Shown here one piece after another: positions 33,846 through 42,608 of a stretch of 64,000 nt of DNA (its first letter is position 1; every line of letters begins with the position of its first letter). Source of the DNA: Anaerosolibacter carboniphilus. Lineage in GTDB: Bacteria; Bacillota; Clostridia; Peptostreptococcales; Thermotaleaceae. Where the stretch lies: assembly GCF_014205875.1 (NCBI RefSeq), contig NZ_JACHEN010000007.1, positions 101,143-165,142 on the forward strand. The letters run 5' to 3'. Below the pieces are notes generated by a model. It was not told where the DNA came from. It ran no database searches and was given only the letters and a program-made list of their open reading frames with translations. The position numbers and the translations under genes are program-made.

Positions 33846-33944
33846 TCAGTATCCAAGTATGCCTTCAATTAATAGCAATGCGCCCAGGAGAATTCTTATT
33901 TTTCTATCCATATTTCCTAGATTGCGTTTAAATGAAATTATCAT
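33846..33944 (-). pseudogene. DUF2892-like (YgaP-type) small membrane protein with an in-frame TGA
   Basis: ATG 33944 sits 7 bases after GAGGTG on the minus strand. 32 codons read MIISFKRNLGNMDRKIRILL then GALLLIEGILGY and TGA; the NLGNMDRKIRIxLG start is the DUF2892 signature. After the TGA the frame goes on (IIMDMLGWSTAKSKR) for 15 more codons. TGA stands where the hydrophobic stretch would have Trp (YWIIMDMLGW), so a TGG-to-TGA change plus a shortened end is likely. It could also be a genuine truncated product. Confidence 0.6.
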
Positions 33945-34069
33945 AAATACTCACCTCTAAGTTATCTTTTGTAAAATGGTCAACTATATGCAGAAGAAAA
34001 TCCACATGCAATGGTAAAACATTGAAAATACGTAGCTTTTTTCTCGTGAGTATGGATGGTCCTGAAATG

Positions 34070-34082
34070 TTGGCGAGACCCC
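34070..34082 (-). repeat. Tn3-like end motif GGGGTCTCGCCAA, copy 2
   Basis: Exact 13-base match to 8630-8642 in the same orientation, with about 8 of the next 10 outside bases also shared. Reading inward it continues CATTTCAGG, even closer to Gram-positive Tn3 ends than copy 1. No transposase lies beside it, so it would be a solo end. Confidence 0.45.
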
Positions 34083-34136
34083 GTATATGATTAAATGTTA
34101 TGGGAAATGTAGAAAAACAGTTTCCCTTGGCTTCCA

Positions 34137-34170
34137 TCTCCATATAATCTCCATATATTTTTATTATAAT
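34137..34170 (+). promoter_or_regulatory. TCTCCATA-type regulator box and -10 element
   Basis: TCTCCATATAA (34137-34147) and TCTCCATATAT (34148-34158), 6 bases, then TATAAT (34165-34170). The same arrangement occurs at 37814, 44847, 56141 and 58694. It drives the DUF2318 and multicopper oxidase genes. Confidence 0.72.
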
Positions 34171-34206
34171 ATTTAGTAAACAAAGAAATAGGGGGGAGAT
34201 CATACA

Positions 34207-34734
34207 GTGAAAAAGAAAAACAAAGCTGGTATGAAAAGAAGTTCAAAGAATTTATATTTTATACTAGTAGCCATCATACTATTGCTCGGTGCTTGGTACG
34301 TTACTTCCGATAAAAATACAAATGAAGCCGTGGGTACGGGTAAAAACAATGAGATTCCAGTGATTACGGATGGAGACGTAGTCATTAAAAAGAGTGAAGT
34401 GTCTGAGACAGTAAAGTTTTATGGCTATAAGGACGGCGATACATATATGGAAGTAATGGCTGTTAAAGCGACGGATGGTACCATTAGAACAGCACTGAAT
34501 ACATGTCAGGTTTGCTTTGATTCAGGTAGAGGTTATTATGTACAGCAGGGAGATACTATAGTATGTCAGAATTGTGGTAACGTATTTAAAATAGATGATA
34601 TACAGGTCATTAAGGGTGGCTGTAATCCCGTTCCAATCATGGGTGAAAACAAGGTAGAAGATACTGAAAGTATAACAATTGCAAAGAGCTATTTAAGCGA
34701 AAATAAAGAGTATTTTAGTAATTGGAAAAAATAA
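34207..34734 (+). CDS. Membrane-anchored DUF2318 protein
   Basis: 175 residues. One N-terminal TM helix (LYFILVAIILLLGAWYV) is followed by an external domain with TALNTCQVCFDSGRGYYVQ, VCQNCGNVFK and KGGCNPVPI: two CxxC pairs and a third Cys, the DUF2318 hallmark. The domain is usually called Fe-S-membrane-like and is found with metal uptake or oxidase genes; a rubredoxin-like or copper site is possible. RBS AGGGGGGAGA precedes GTG/ATG at 34207. It shares the TCTCCATA promoter with the multicopper oxidase 118 bases downstream. Confidence 0.85.
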   Translation: MKKKNKAGMKRSSKNLYFILVAIILLLGAWYVTSDKNTNEAVGTGKNNEIPVITDGDVVIKKSEVSETVKFYGYKDGDTYMEVMAVKATDGTIRTALNTCQVCFDSGRGYYVQQGDTIVCQNCGNVFKIDDIQVIKGGCNPVPIMGENKVEDTESITIAKSYLSENKEYFSNWKK

Positions 34735-34852
34735 TAATTATACCTGCGTATTAAATCTAGGATGATGTTAAAACCTCTCATTGATAGGGTAACTAATATA
34801 AGCAGAGGTAAATCTGTTAGTATGATAAAAATAAATAATTGGAGGAATAAAA

Positions 34853-36565
34853 ATGCGTAGCAGGTTGAATACTGTATTAGCGATAATAGCATCGGTTGTT
34901 ATAGTTTTTTCTGTCGTTACTTTCCAGCGTAATCAGGCTTTCATGGAAAATATGAGAATGGGACAGAATGATGTAAATACAAATACTGATATGAATCAAG
35001 GTAACAGTGAAAACACAGTTCCATCAAGTCCTTTTAATAATCATGACTATGCAAAGGGGATTGTCAAACCTAGGGATGGTCAGCCTGTGAAAAGGTTTAC
35101 TCTGGTGGCGCAAGAAACAAACTTGGAGATAAAAGAAGGCGTTATTATTCCTGTTTGGACATATAATGGAACAGTTCCGGGAGAAGAGATCCGTGTAACA
35201 GAAGGTGATTATGTTCAAGTTGAACTAAAGAACACGCTGACCGAGCCCGTCACAATTCATTGGCATGGATATCCACTAAATTCTGCTATGGATGGTGTAC
35301 CTGGCCTTAATCAAGATGCAGTAAGGCCTGGAGAAACCTTTGTTTATGAATTTTCTGCTGATGTACCTGGAACTTACTGGTATCATTCCCATCAGGAAGG
35401 ATCGAAGCAGGTTGATAAAGGATTATATGGTGCATTGATTGTAGAACCGAAGAATAAAGGGAAGATAGATAAGGATTATACCTTTATTTTGGATGAATGG
35501 ATGGAGAACCCCATGGAAGAGATGGGGAATATGAATATGGAAGCAGAAGGCAGCGGTGGGCATGGTGCCATGGAACCTCAAGGTGATACAGGAGGGCATG
35601 GTGCGATGGAGCCTCAAGGAGATGTAGGTGGTCATGGTGGTATGGATATGTCCACTTCTGAAGAGAACGACCCCGTTATGGAAGAAGAAGAGATGATGGC
35701 TTATGCCTATGATATTTATACCGTTAACGGTAAATCAGGAGAATTGATAAAACCAATAGATGTAAAGAAAGGCGATGTGGTAAGGCTTAGATTTATCAAC
35801 GCTGGATATAGGTCCCATGGAATTCACATTCCAGGACAAGATATTAAGATTGTAAGTACAGATGGACAGGATATTTATGGCGCAGATTTCATTAAGGATC
35901 AGATCATTCAAATAGCACCAGGAGAGAGATATGATGTGGAGTTTACGGTAACATCAGATGAAAACTTCTTCATTGATGCCCATGATGATAATGCATATAA
36001 TGATCAATTACAAATACCTGTAATTGTTGCTGATGGTAATGGAACGACCAGGCCAGAAGAAGAAATAGTAGAGTATCCACTGTTTAACTTAGTGAACTAT
36101 GGTGCACCTGGCCCAGGGAAATTTACGTTAGATCAAACTTATGATATTGATTATATGGTTCAATTAGATGCTTTAGGAGACGACAAAGGCTTGAGATATA
36201 CAATCAATGGCAAGATTTTTAATGAACTACCACTACTCAAATTAAGAACAGGAAATACAGTGAAATTTACGTACTTTAACAATAGTAAAGTAGATCACCC
36301 AATGCACTTGCATGGGCATTTCTTCCAGATACTATCAAAGAATGGGATTCCTGTTTCTGGGGCAGCCATTATGAAGGATACGTTGCTAGTAAAACCTGGT
36401 GAAAAATATGTAGTGGCCTTTGAAGCTGATAATCCTGGTCGATGGGTACAGCATTGCCATGAGTTACACCATGCTGCGGCTGGCATGATGCAGGGAATTG
36501 AATACGAGGATTTTGTACCAAACTATACAGCTAATCCTCAGGATACGTATAACAAACCTGAATAA
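34853..36565 (+). CDS. Surface multicopper oxidase (CueO/CopA-like)
   Basis: 570 residues, with an N-terminal anchor or signal (TVLAIIASVVIVFSVVTF). All four copper motifs are present: IHWHGYP, WYHSHQ, HPMHLHGHFF and WVQHCHELHH with an axial Met in AAAGMMQ. Between domains 1 and 2 is a Met/His/Gly-rich insert of about 60 residues (NMNMEAEGSGGHGAMEPQG, with two GGHGAMEPQGD repeats), like the Met-rich lid of CueO. It likely oxidises Cu(I) or metal-bound substrates. An O2-dependent enzyme in an otherwise anaerobe-like gene set points to intermittent oxygen exposure. RBS GGAGGAA, ATG 34853. Confidence 0.95.
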   Translation: MRSRLNTVLAIIASVVIVFSVVTFQRNQAFMENMRMGQNDVNTNTDMNQGNSENTVPSSPFNNHDYAKGIVKPRDGQPVKRFTLVAQETNLEIKEGVIIPVWTYNGTVPGEEIRVTEGDYVQVELKNTLTEPVTIHWHGYPLNSAMDGVPGLNQDAVRPGETFVYEFSADVPGTYWYHSHQEGSKQVDKGLYGALIVEPKNKGKIDKDYTFILDEWMENPMEEMGNMNMEAEGSGGHGAMEPQGDTGGHGAMEPQGDVGGHGGMDMSTSEENDPVMEEEEMMAYAYDIYTVNGKSGELIKPIDVKKGDVVRLRFINAGYRSHGIHIPGQDIKIVSTDGQDIYGADFIKDQIIQIAPGERYDVEFTVTSDENFFIDAHDDNAYNDQLQIPVIVADGNGTTRPEEEIVEYPLFNLVNYGAPGPGKFTLDQTYDIDYMVQLDALGDDKGLRYTINGKIFNELPLLKLRTGNTVKFTYFNNSKVDHPMHLHGHFFQILSKNGIPVSGAAIMKDTLLVKPGEKYVVAFEADNPGRWVQHCHELHHAAAGMMQGIEYEDFVPNYTANPQDTYNKPE

Positions 36566-36627
36566 CTCTGATAAAGATTTAAAGGTCTCTCAATTACTAT
36601 AAAATCTAATCAATAGACTTTGATCTC

Positions 36628-36675
36628 AAAATAATAAGAAACTCTGGCTGAGGCCAGGGCTTCTTATTATTTTAC
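36628..36675 (+). terminator. Terminator of the multicopper oxidase operon
   Basis: AAAATAATAAGAA (36628-36640) pairs with TTCTTATTATTTT (36661-36673); an inner CTCTGGC/GCCAGGG stem strengthens it. It can work on both strands. Confidence 0.82.
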
Positions 36676-36738
36676 TATAAGTTAGAGACGCTATTTGGAG
36701 TTTTCTATAACATCAACACACGATTAAAAATTTAAACT

Positions 36739-36996
36739 TTATTCGCTTTGATTGATTTCCCTACCGATATGTTTGGAAAGGTCTCTTATTCTCCCTGTTT
36801 TCGCTTCAATACTATCAATTGAATCTGATAAGTAATCAGCTACCGTTGCAAGGGCTCTGTGCTCGCCTGAATCTATTTTTGCTACTGAGATTTTAATGTT
36901 TAAGATTGCCAGTCTTAGGTGTTCTAAATCTGTAAAAACATTAACGGATTCCTGCCATATTCTCTTAGAATAGTCATTTAGTTTGGTCTTATCCAT
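36739..36996 (-). CDS. Small helical protein of unknown function
   Basis: 85 residues, no TM and no Cys. It is predicted to be helical throughout, with heptad-like spacing (WQESVNVFTDLEHLRLAIL, IDSIEAKTGRIRDLSKHI). I do not recognise a family. RBS GGAGATAACC precedes ATG 36996 on the minus strand, and it faces the multicopper oxidase operon across the terminator. Helical proteins of this size are often phasin-like or regulatory, but that is a guess. Confidence 0.65.
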   Translation of the reverse strand: MDKTKLNDYSKRIWQESVNVFTDLEHLRLAILNIKISVAKIDSGEHRALATVADYLSDSIDSIEAKTGRIRDLSKHIGREINQSE

Positions 36997-37221
36997 AGGT
37001 TATCTCCTAAACTTTTAAAATGATATTATATTAATCCTAGATACATAATAAATAAAATGCGAAGATATAGAATAAGGACGACTCTGATCATATTTTCTAA
37101 TGAGCACGTTTATACTTTTTAAGATTCTATCTAGAACTAAAGTCCAACCTTCTATTACTTAAAATCTTCTTAACAGAACATTTTTTAAGTTCTAAATGGT
37201 GAGTATTAGAAAAATAGATAA

Positions 37222-37260
37222 AAAGCAAAGTAGATATACTTTTTTAATCTACTTTGCTTT
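37222..37260 (-). terminator. Terminator of the 37322 gene
   Basis: AAAGCAAAGTAGAT (37222-37235) and ATCTACTTTGCTTT (37247-37260), a perfect 14-bp stem. On the minus strand it is followed by TTATC and T-rich sequence. Confidence 0.8.
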
Positions 37261-37321
37261 CAGAGGCAAATGTGTTCCTTTAATCCATCAAATAGACTGG
37301 AAGCGATCAACTATACGTGAA

Positions 37322-37765
37322 TTATTTTACTTCTTTTATCGATGAAATTGTTAAGACATTGTTTTTTACAGAAGCTTTCACAGCAACTTTATTGTTGAAT
37401 TTTTTCTTTGTTTTCATCATAATCGTATCATCAGCTTTTTTACTACTGGCTTTATCAAAGCTATAGAACTTATATGTCTTATCTTCTTTCACCATAAGAC
37501 CTAAACCGCTATCCATACAATTTTTCATTTTAAGACATGCAGTTTGGTGTTTTTCAGGGCTCTTTTTTACTTCAATATTGCCCATCTCTGATTTACCAAC
37601 TTTGTTACAGTGAGCATCAATTAAATAGCCGACATATTCTTTTTCTGCAGCTGCTGGTGCGGCGTTTGTACTGGATGTCAAAGCAAATGCCCCGGTACTT
37701 GTACCAAGTGATAAAGTAGTGATAAGTGACAACGTGATCAAAGGTTTTAAAATTTGTCTTTTCAT
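37322..37765 (-). CDS. Secreted Cys/His protein, copper-response candidate
   Basis: 147 residues. The signal peptide (MKRQILKPLITLSLITTLSL, then TSTGAFA) is followed by EKEYVGYLIDAHCNKVGKS, KSPEKHQTACLKMKNCMDSG and a basic C-terminal beta-rich half. The GYLxDxxC...KHxxxCLxMxxCxxSGxG pattern is shared by a family of small exported bacterial proteins without known function. ATG 37765 is preferred (AGGGGGATT 6 bases upstream) over an ATG 48 bases earlier. Its promoter has the TCTCCATA box, placing it in the same regulon as the multicopper oxidase. Confidence 0.8.
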   Translation of the reverse strand: MKRQILKPLITLSLITTLSLGTSTGAFALTSSTNAAPAAAEKEYVGYLIDAHCNKVGKSEMGNIEVKKSPEKHQTACLKMKNCMDSGLGLMVKEDKTYKFYSFDKASSKKADDTIMMKTKKKFNNKVAVKASVKNNVLTISSIKEVK

Positions 37766-37813
37766 AACCAATCCCCCTAATATGAAAATTATGTACAGCG
37801 CTAGTACGATCAT

Positions 37814-37847
37814 ATTTTAACAAATACATATGGAGATTTTATGGATT
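37814..37847 (-). promoter_or_regulatory. TCTCCATA-type regulator box and -10 element (minus strand)
   Basis: Read on the minus strand: AATCCATAAAA, TCTCCATATGT, 6 bases, TAAAAT. The first repeat has two mismatches to the consensus; spacing to the -10 is identical to the other four sites. Confidence 0.65.
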
Positions 37848-38095
37848 TCACGAATAATTTAGAATAAAATACAAAATTTTGATAAGGGATAAAATATGTA
37901 GGACTATATAATGAATTTTTATGGATATTGATGATGCTTGTTCAGGCTAAATTCCTATGATATACTCTTTCAAGATATTTAAAGAAATACGCGTCTGTAT
38001 AAATTTCATGTCATTCTAGTCTTGAATAGGTCAAATTTACTTAATTTTTTCAAAGATATTCTGTTAGAAATAAATTTTCCGTGAGGTGAACTATA

Positions 38096-38755
38096 ATTAA
38101 TACGCTAATTTTATATATTCAGAAACTATCATGGATTTTAATTCCTTTTATTATCTTATTTGGTTGGTATTCGCCTATCCTTATGGTCTTAACTTTAATT
38201 TGCATAGTTGGTCCTATTGTCTTTTCTTTTTCATTTGGACGAGCATGGTGCGGAAATTTCTGTCCTAGATGGAGCTTTAGTAATTCAATATTATCTTTAA
38301 TAAGCCCTCAAAAGTCAATTTCAAAGTTTTTAAAGAGTAAATTATTCAGAACATTTGTGTTTATATTATTGATGTCATTCTTCATCAATAGATTATTACA
38401 GCCCCATGAGTCTCTCACATGCATAGGAAAAGTATTTATCACAATGATGGTATTAACGACAATTGTTCAAATCGTTTTTGCTATATTTCTTCACCCTTTT
38501 GCATGGTGTACCTTTTGTCCTATGGGTACGGCAGCTTCTTTCATCACCAAAGTCAGAAAAAACAATTCTCACCAAATTGCTATTGATGAAAGTTGTGTCT
38601 CGTGTGGGCTATGCATAGAAAACTGTCCTTTGCAAATCGATATCCCATCTTTTAGAAATGTTGGTATAGTTCGTGATACAGATTGTATGAAATGTCAAAA
38701 ATGTACTTTTGGCTGTCCTAATAAAGTTTTATCACTTAGTTCTGTTGAGAAATAA
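38096..38755 (+). CDS. NapH/MauN-like membrane ferredoxin
   Basis: About 219 residues. Four TM helices hold two CxxxCP motifs (AWCGNFCPRW and WCTFCPMG) typical of NapH-type proteins. Two C-terminal [4Fe-4S] clusters follow (CVSCGLCIENCP and CMKCQKCTFGCP). It passes electrons across or along the membrane. The first ATG (38183) would remove most of TM1. A GTGAGGTGA ribosome site at 38081 stands 7 bases before ATT 38096, so initiation at this rare codon is proposed. The in-frame TGA at 38087 rules out earlier starts. It might feed electrons to the b-type cytochromes of operons A and B. Confidence 0.8.
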   Translation: MNTLILYIQKLSWILIPFIILFGWYSPILMVLTLICIVGPIVFSFSFGRAWCGNFCPRWSFSNSILSLISPQKSISKFLKSKLFRTFVFILLMSFFINRLLQPHESLTCIGKVFITMMVLTTIVQIVFAIFLHPFAWCTFCPMGTAASFITKVRKNNSHQIAIDESCVSCGLCIENCPLQIDIPSFRNVGIVRDTDCMKCQKCTFGCPNKVLSLSSVEK

Positions 38756-38827
38756 AGCCGTTTCTAATGGCGAAGTTTCTAGTTAGAAAAGATAAGCAAG
38801 AAAATATCTAGGATACTTCGTAATGAT

Positions 38828-38844
38828 TGGCACTTTTCTTGCAT
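38828..38844 (+). promoter_or_regulatory. Sigma-54 promoter of the activator operon
   Basis: TTGGCACTTTTCTTGCAT: GG 38829-38830, GC 38841-38842, exact spacing and near-consensus. It drives the operon containing the sigma-54 activator itself. Confidence 0.85.
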
Positions 38845-38880
38845 TGTTTTAGGTTATAAACAGCTTAGGGAGGAATACTT

Positions 38881-39213
38881 ATGCAGAATAAGAGGACAAT
38901 CTTGTACATGCTCTTAATCGTGTTAGGCGTTATCTTTATCTATAATTTTATCTTTGCACCTATGTTCTTCCAGCAGAATTTGGAAATGGGAATGGGTATG
39001 CACTCGAAAATGCGCATGTATAATAATTATAACTACAGCATGACCTTTTGGATAATTATTTTAATAGCCATTGCTATTGGAGGCTTCATACTTTTGGATA
39101 GGTTACAAAAGCAAAGCGGTATTAAGAAGTGTGGTAAGTGTGGATTTGATATTGAAAGTGAACGATGGAAGATCTGCCCAATATGTGGTTCCCATATAAA
39201 CAGGAAAGGATGA
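38881..39213 (+). CDS. Two-TM protein with Met-rich loop and zinc ribbon
   Basis: 110 residues: TM1 (ILYMLLIVLGVIFIYNFIFA), an external loop FFQQNLEMGMGMHSKMRMYNN with six Met and a His, TM2, then a cytosolic zinc ribbon CGKCGFDIESERWKICPIC. The external Met cluster could sense Cu(I)/Ag(I) and the ribbon could signal. RBS GGGAGGAA, ATG 38881. It is the first gene of the operon that ends with the NtrB/NtrC-type pair, so it may be an accessory sensor for that kinase. Confidence 0.8.
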   Translation: MQNKRTILYMLLIVLGVIFIYNFIFAPMFFQQNLEMGMGMHSKMRMYNNYNYSMTFWIIILIAIAIGGFILLDRLQKQSGIKKCGKCGFDIESERWKICPICGSHINRKG

Positions 39214-39219
39214 TAGAAA

Positions 39220-39483
39220 GTGACGCTTTTTATATTATTAATTGTGGCATTCCTGGTATATTATCTTTTCATATACAGAGCAGATAATGGAAGTCAAACA
39301 GTGACATCTAAAGTAAATAGGTGTCCAAATTGCAATAGCATTGTAGAAAAAGATTTTAATGTGTGCCCAATTTGCAAAGAAACGTTAAAAAAGTATTGTA
39401 CAAATTGCGGAGAAAAAATCGATGTTCATTGGCGCTTTTGTCCGTACTGTGAAAAACCTATAGATAAAGATGTGATCAAATGA
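39220..39483 (+). CDS. Single-TM double zinc-ribbon protein
   Basis: 87 residues. One N-terminal TM helix is followed by two zinc ribbons: CPNCNSIVEKDFNVCPIC and CTNCGEKIDVHWRFCPYC. GTG 39220 lies 8 bases after GGATG. Its stop overlaps the start of the kinase gene (ATGA at 39480), indicating tight coupling. Together with the 38881 protein it probably assists signal perception or complex assembly with the kinase. Substrate unknown. Confidence 0.8.
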   Translation: MTLFILLIVAFLVYYLFIYRADNGSQTVTSKVNRCPNCNSIVEKDFNVCPICKETLKKYCTNCGEKIDVHWRFCPYCEKPIDKDVIK

Positions 39484-40898
39484 AAAAAATACTTTTAAAA
39501 TATAAATATGAAATTGTAATTTTTTTATTTATTGCAGGCGTTAGTATTATCCACTACCTATATGGGTATAAAGATGTACCTTATCATAGTGTCTATAGGC
39601 TATTATATACGGTGCCTATCATCATGGGAGCTTACAAATATGGATTTAGAGGGGGTGTTCTAGTCGCTTTAATAGTAGGATTGGTATATTCCCCCCATAT
39701 CTTACTAGCTGTCAATTTAAGCTCTCCTACTATAAATGAATTAATAGATGTATTCTTCTTCTTTTCTATTGGGGTGGTGACAGGGATCTTATTTGAACGA
39801 AAAAATAGGGAGTTAGAAGATATAAAAGGCAGTTTAGCTAGATATATACTTTTAGAAAAATATACGAATGGTATCATTGAGAGTATCAAAAGTGGTGTTG
39901 TTGCAGTAAACAATGATATGTTTATTACCATTATCAATCAAGGAGCAACGGATATTCTTGGAATAGATGAGAACTGTATTGGGCAAAGCTTTCTTAAGAC
40001 AATCGTGTGTTGTGAGCAGGTGAAAACAAAGGCAATAGAGTCTATAAGACAAAATAAAATCATTGAGAATATCGAAATAGATGTAAAGATAGCCAATAAG
40101 GAAACAAATATTAGAGTCAATATCTATCCTCTAAATTTAGAAAATATGAATAAAGGTTTAGTAATGATCTTTGATGATATAACTGAATTAAATAAGCTTC
40201 AGAAACACGTACAAAGAAATGATAAGCTAGTGGCTCTTGGAGAACTTTCTACTGGAATAGCCCACGAGATAAGAAACCCATTGGCTATTATAAAAGCTGT
40301 GGCACAGACCATGAAAGGAGAAGCAGAGAGAAGTACCGAGGCTGTGAAAGAATTGGAAATAATTGATGAGGAAGTAGAAAGAGCCAACCGAATCGTAAAG
40401 AGCCTTATGGATTTTGCAAAACCAAATAAGGATGAAATGTCGCTCTGTGCCGTTGATATACTTATGGAGGATGTAATAACAATCACAAGCCAATATATTA
40501 AACGAAATGAGGTTACTATAAATTATTATCGTGACAAAATTCCTGAAATCGTTGCAAGCAAGGAATTATTAAAGCAGGCATTTATTAATTTGATATTTAA
40601 TGCGACGGATGCAATGCCGAATGGAGGAGAACTTACGATTACCGTAAGAAATCTGAATCACCAATGGATTCAAATCATCTTCCAGGATACTGGTATAGGT
40701 ATAGAGGAAAGCCATATTAAGAAGGTTTTTAATCCATTTTTTACGACGAAGGAAGAAGGAACAGGATTAGGCCTTTCTATTGTTCATAGAATCGTAGAAG
40801 AGCACAACGGTGTAATTGATGTCTTTAGCAAAGTAGGGGAAGGTAGTCGATTTGAATTGCTACTTCCGATAGATAAGGAGGTATCCATCCATTCATGA
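39480..40898 (+). CDS. NtrB/AtoS-type membrane histidine kinase
   Basis: 472 residues. About four N-terminal TM helices (residues 10-105) have short loops, so there is no large external domain. A PAS domain follows (VVAVNNDMFITIINQGA), then HisKA with GELSTGIAHEIRNPLAII (phospho-His) and an HATPase with NATDAMPNGG, DTGIGI, FFTTKEEGTGLGL. The domain set and the overlapping NtrC-like partner mark it as the cognate kinase of a sigma-54 activator. Signal is probably sensed in the membrane or via the two zinc-ribbon proteins encoded first in the operon. Confidence 0.92.
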   Translation: MKKILLKYKYEIVIFLFIAGVSIIHYLYGYKDVPYHSVYRLLYTVPIIMGAYKYGFRGGVLVALIVGLVYSPHILLAVNLSSPTINELIDVFFFFSIGVVTGILFERKNRELEDIKGSLARYILLEKYTNGIIESIKSGVVAVNNDMFITIINQGATDILGIDENCIGQSFLKTIVCCEQVKTKAIESIRQNKIIENIEIDVKIANKETNIRVNIYPLNLENMNKGLVMIFDDITELNKLQKHVQRNDKLVALGELSTGIAHEIRNPLAIIKAVAQTMKGEAERSTEAVKELEIIDEEVERANRIVKSLMDFAKPNKDEMSLCAVDILMEDVITITSQYIKRNEVTINYYRDKIPEIVASKELLKQAFINLIFNATDAMPNGGELTITVRNLNHQWIQIIFQDTGIGIEESHIKKVFNPFFTTKEEGTGLGLSIVHRIVEEHNGVIDVFSKVGEGSRFELLLPIDKEVSIHS

Positions 40899-42268
40899 AA
40901 AAAGTATTGATTGCAGATGATGAAAAGAACATGCGATGGATCTTAGAAAAGAAGCTAAAGGAATGCAACTTTGGTGTGATCGAAGCAAAAGATGGCCAAG
41001 AGGCCTTTGAATTTTTTCTAGAGAAAGAGCCTGATCTAGTAGTCCTGGATTATAGAATGCCCAAAGTTGATGGTATGGAGGTGCTGAAAAGGATACGTAC
41101 CCTCAATGAGAAGGTGCCAGTAATCATGATTACTGCCCATGGAAATACAGATGCTGCTGTAGAAGCGATGAAGCTAGGTGCGTTAGACTATCTTTCAAAA
41201 CCTTTTGATATTAACGAATTAATGCTTAAAATAAATAAGGCTTTGCAAGTTGATGAACTAAACAAAGAAGTTGACTATCTCAGGAATGTGATTTCTGAAA
41301 CGAAAGATCATAGGATTATTGGTAAAAGTAAAAAAATGTGTGAAATATTTGAACTCATTGAGAAGGTTGCAGATACCAATGCCACAATACTCATTACAGG
41401 GGAAAGTGGGACGGGGAAGGAGTTAATTGCGAATGCTATACACAATCAAAGCGGTAGAAAGAACAAACCCTATATTCGAGTAAATTGCGGTGCGATTCCT
41501 GAAAATTTATTAGAGAGTGAGTTGTTTGGTTATGAAAAGGGTGCTTTTACTGGGGCGCAGAATAGAAAACCAGGAAGATTTGATAGAGCCCAAGGAGGAA
41601 CTCTTTTTTTAGACGAAATTGGAGAATTGGGTCTTTCACTACAGGTGAAATTGCTTAGAGTTCTTCAAGAGAAAGAATTTGAAAGAGTGGGTGGGATTGA
41701 AAGCATTAAAGCTGACGTCAGAATTGTTGCTGCTACAAATAGAAGTCTTGAAAAAATGGTAGAAGAAGGTGATTTTCGTGAGGATCTGCTTTATCGATTA
41801 AAGGTGATTCCGATCCATATTCCCCCTTTAAGACAAAGAAAAGAAGATATTCCCCTATTGGTAGAGTCCTTTGCAGGAAAATATGCTAAGGAGCTGAACA
41901 AAGGCAGCTTGATTGTTGAAAATGATGCCCTTGAAATATTGATGAATTATGATTATCCTGGTAACATACGTGAACTTGAAAATATCATTGAAAGAACTGT
42001 GATTCTTGCAAATGAGGGCTATATTAAGGCATCTTTATTACCGAAAGAGGTTATCAAAGGAGCTTACTCTGACTATGATGATGTATTTGTTCTTCCAGAA
42101 ACAGGGATCGTACTTGAAGAAGTAGAAAAGAGTTTGGTTCGTCAAGCATTAGAGAAGGTAGGCTGGAATCAGACACAAGCAGCAAAGCTGCTAGGAATAT
42201 CAAGGCATGCCCTTATATATAGAATGGAGAAGTTCAATCTTCAAGCAGATAATAAAAGTGGTCTTTAG
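40895..42268 (+). CDS. NtrC/ZraR-type sigma-54-dependent transcription activator
   Basis: 457 residues. The receiver domain has D52 (VVLDYRMP). The AAA+ domain has Walker A GESGTGKE, the sigma-54-contacting loop GAFTGA, Walker B GGTLFLDEIGE and the R-finger region. A Fis-type helix-turn-helix ends the protein (NQTQAAKLLGISRHALIYRM). It should open the nine or ten sigma-54 promoters found in this window, including that of its own operon at 38828. The kinase gene overlaps its start by 4 bases. It is the only sigma-54 activator seen here; rpoN itself would be elsewhere. Confidence 0.96.
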   Translation: MKKVLIADDEKNMRWILEKKLKECNFGVIEAKDGQEAFEFFLEKEPDLVVLDYRMPKVDGMEVLKRIRTLNEKVPVIMITAHGNTDAAVEAMKLGALDYLSKPFDINELMLKINKALQVDELNKEVDYLRNVISETKDHRIIGKSKKMCEIFELIEKVADTNATILITGESGTGKELIANAIHNQSGRKNKPYIRVNCGAIPENLLESELFGYEKGAFTGAQNRKPGRFDRAQGGTLFLDEIGELGLSLQVKLLRVLQEKEFERVGGIESIKADVRIVAATNRSLEKMVEEGDFREDLLYRLKVIPIHIPPLRQRKEDIPLLVESFAGKYAKELNKGSLIVENDALEILMNYDYPGNIRELENIIERTVILANEGYIKASLLPKEVIKGAYSDYDDVFVLPETGIVLEEVEKSLVRQALEKVGWNQTQAAKLLGISRHALIYRMEKFNLQADNKSGL

Positions 42269-42284
42269 GGACTGCTTTTTTTAT
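42255..42284 (+). terminator. Terminator of the activator operon
   Basis: AAAGTGGTC (42255-42263) pairs with GACTGCTTT (42270-42278) with two G-T pairs, followed by a T-run. It overlaps the end of the gene. Confidence 0.65.
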
Positions 42285-42608
42285 TGTTAATTTAATCATT
42301 GGATGATCTGCATTCGAATATGTTCAATTTTATACAATAGAGTGTTCGTTTTTGCACATGAACCCATAATTCAATAAATTGAATGATTTTAAGAAATATG
42401 CATTGGATAACCTTGCATATACAAGGGAAACGATGATCTTAAGAATATCTAATTAAAACGAAGAGCCTCTATAAATTGAAGGTGGAATTAATGGGATCTA
42501 TTTAGGTTAATTGGAGAACTAGTACGATGAGCAGCAAATAAGATAACTAAGAAAGCCTATGACTAGCCTATGAATATTTTCATCAAGGAATTTAACATAG
42601 AAAAAAGT

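Noticed and set aside
33712..33960. 82-codon plus-strand frame after the diguanylate cyclase
   Set aside because: It spans the terminator, and the opposite strand explains the coding signal (DUF2892-like gene).
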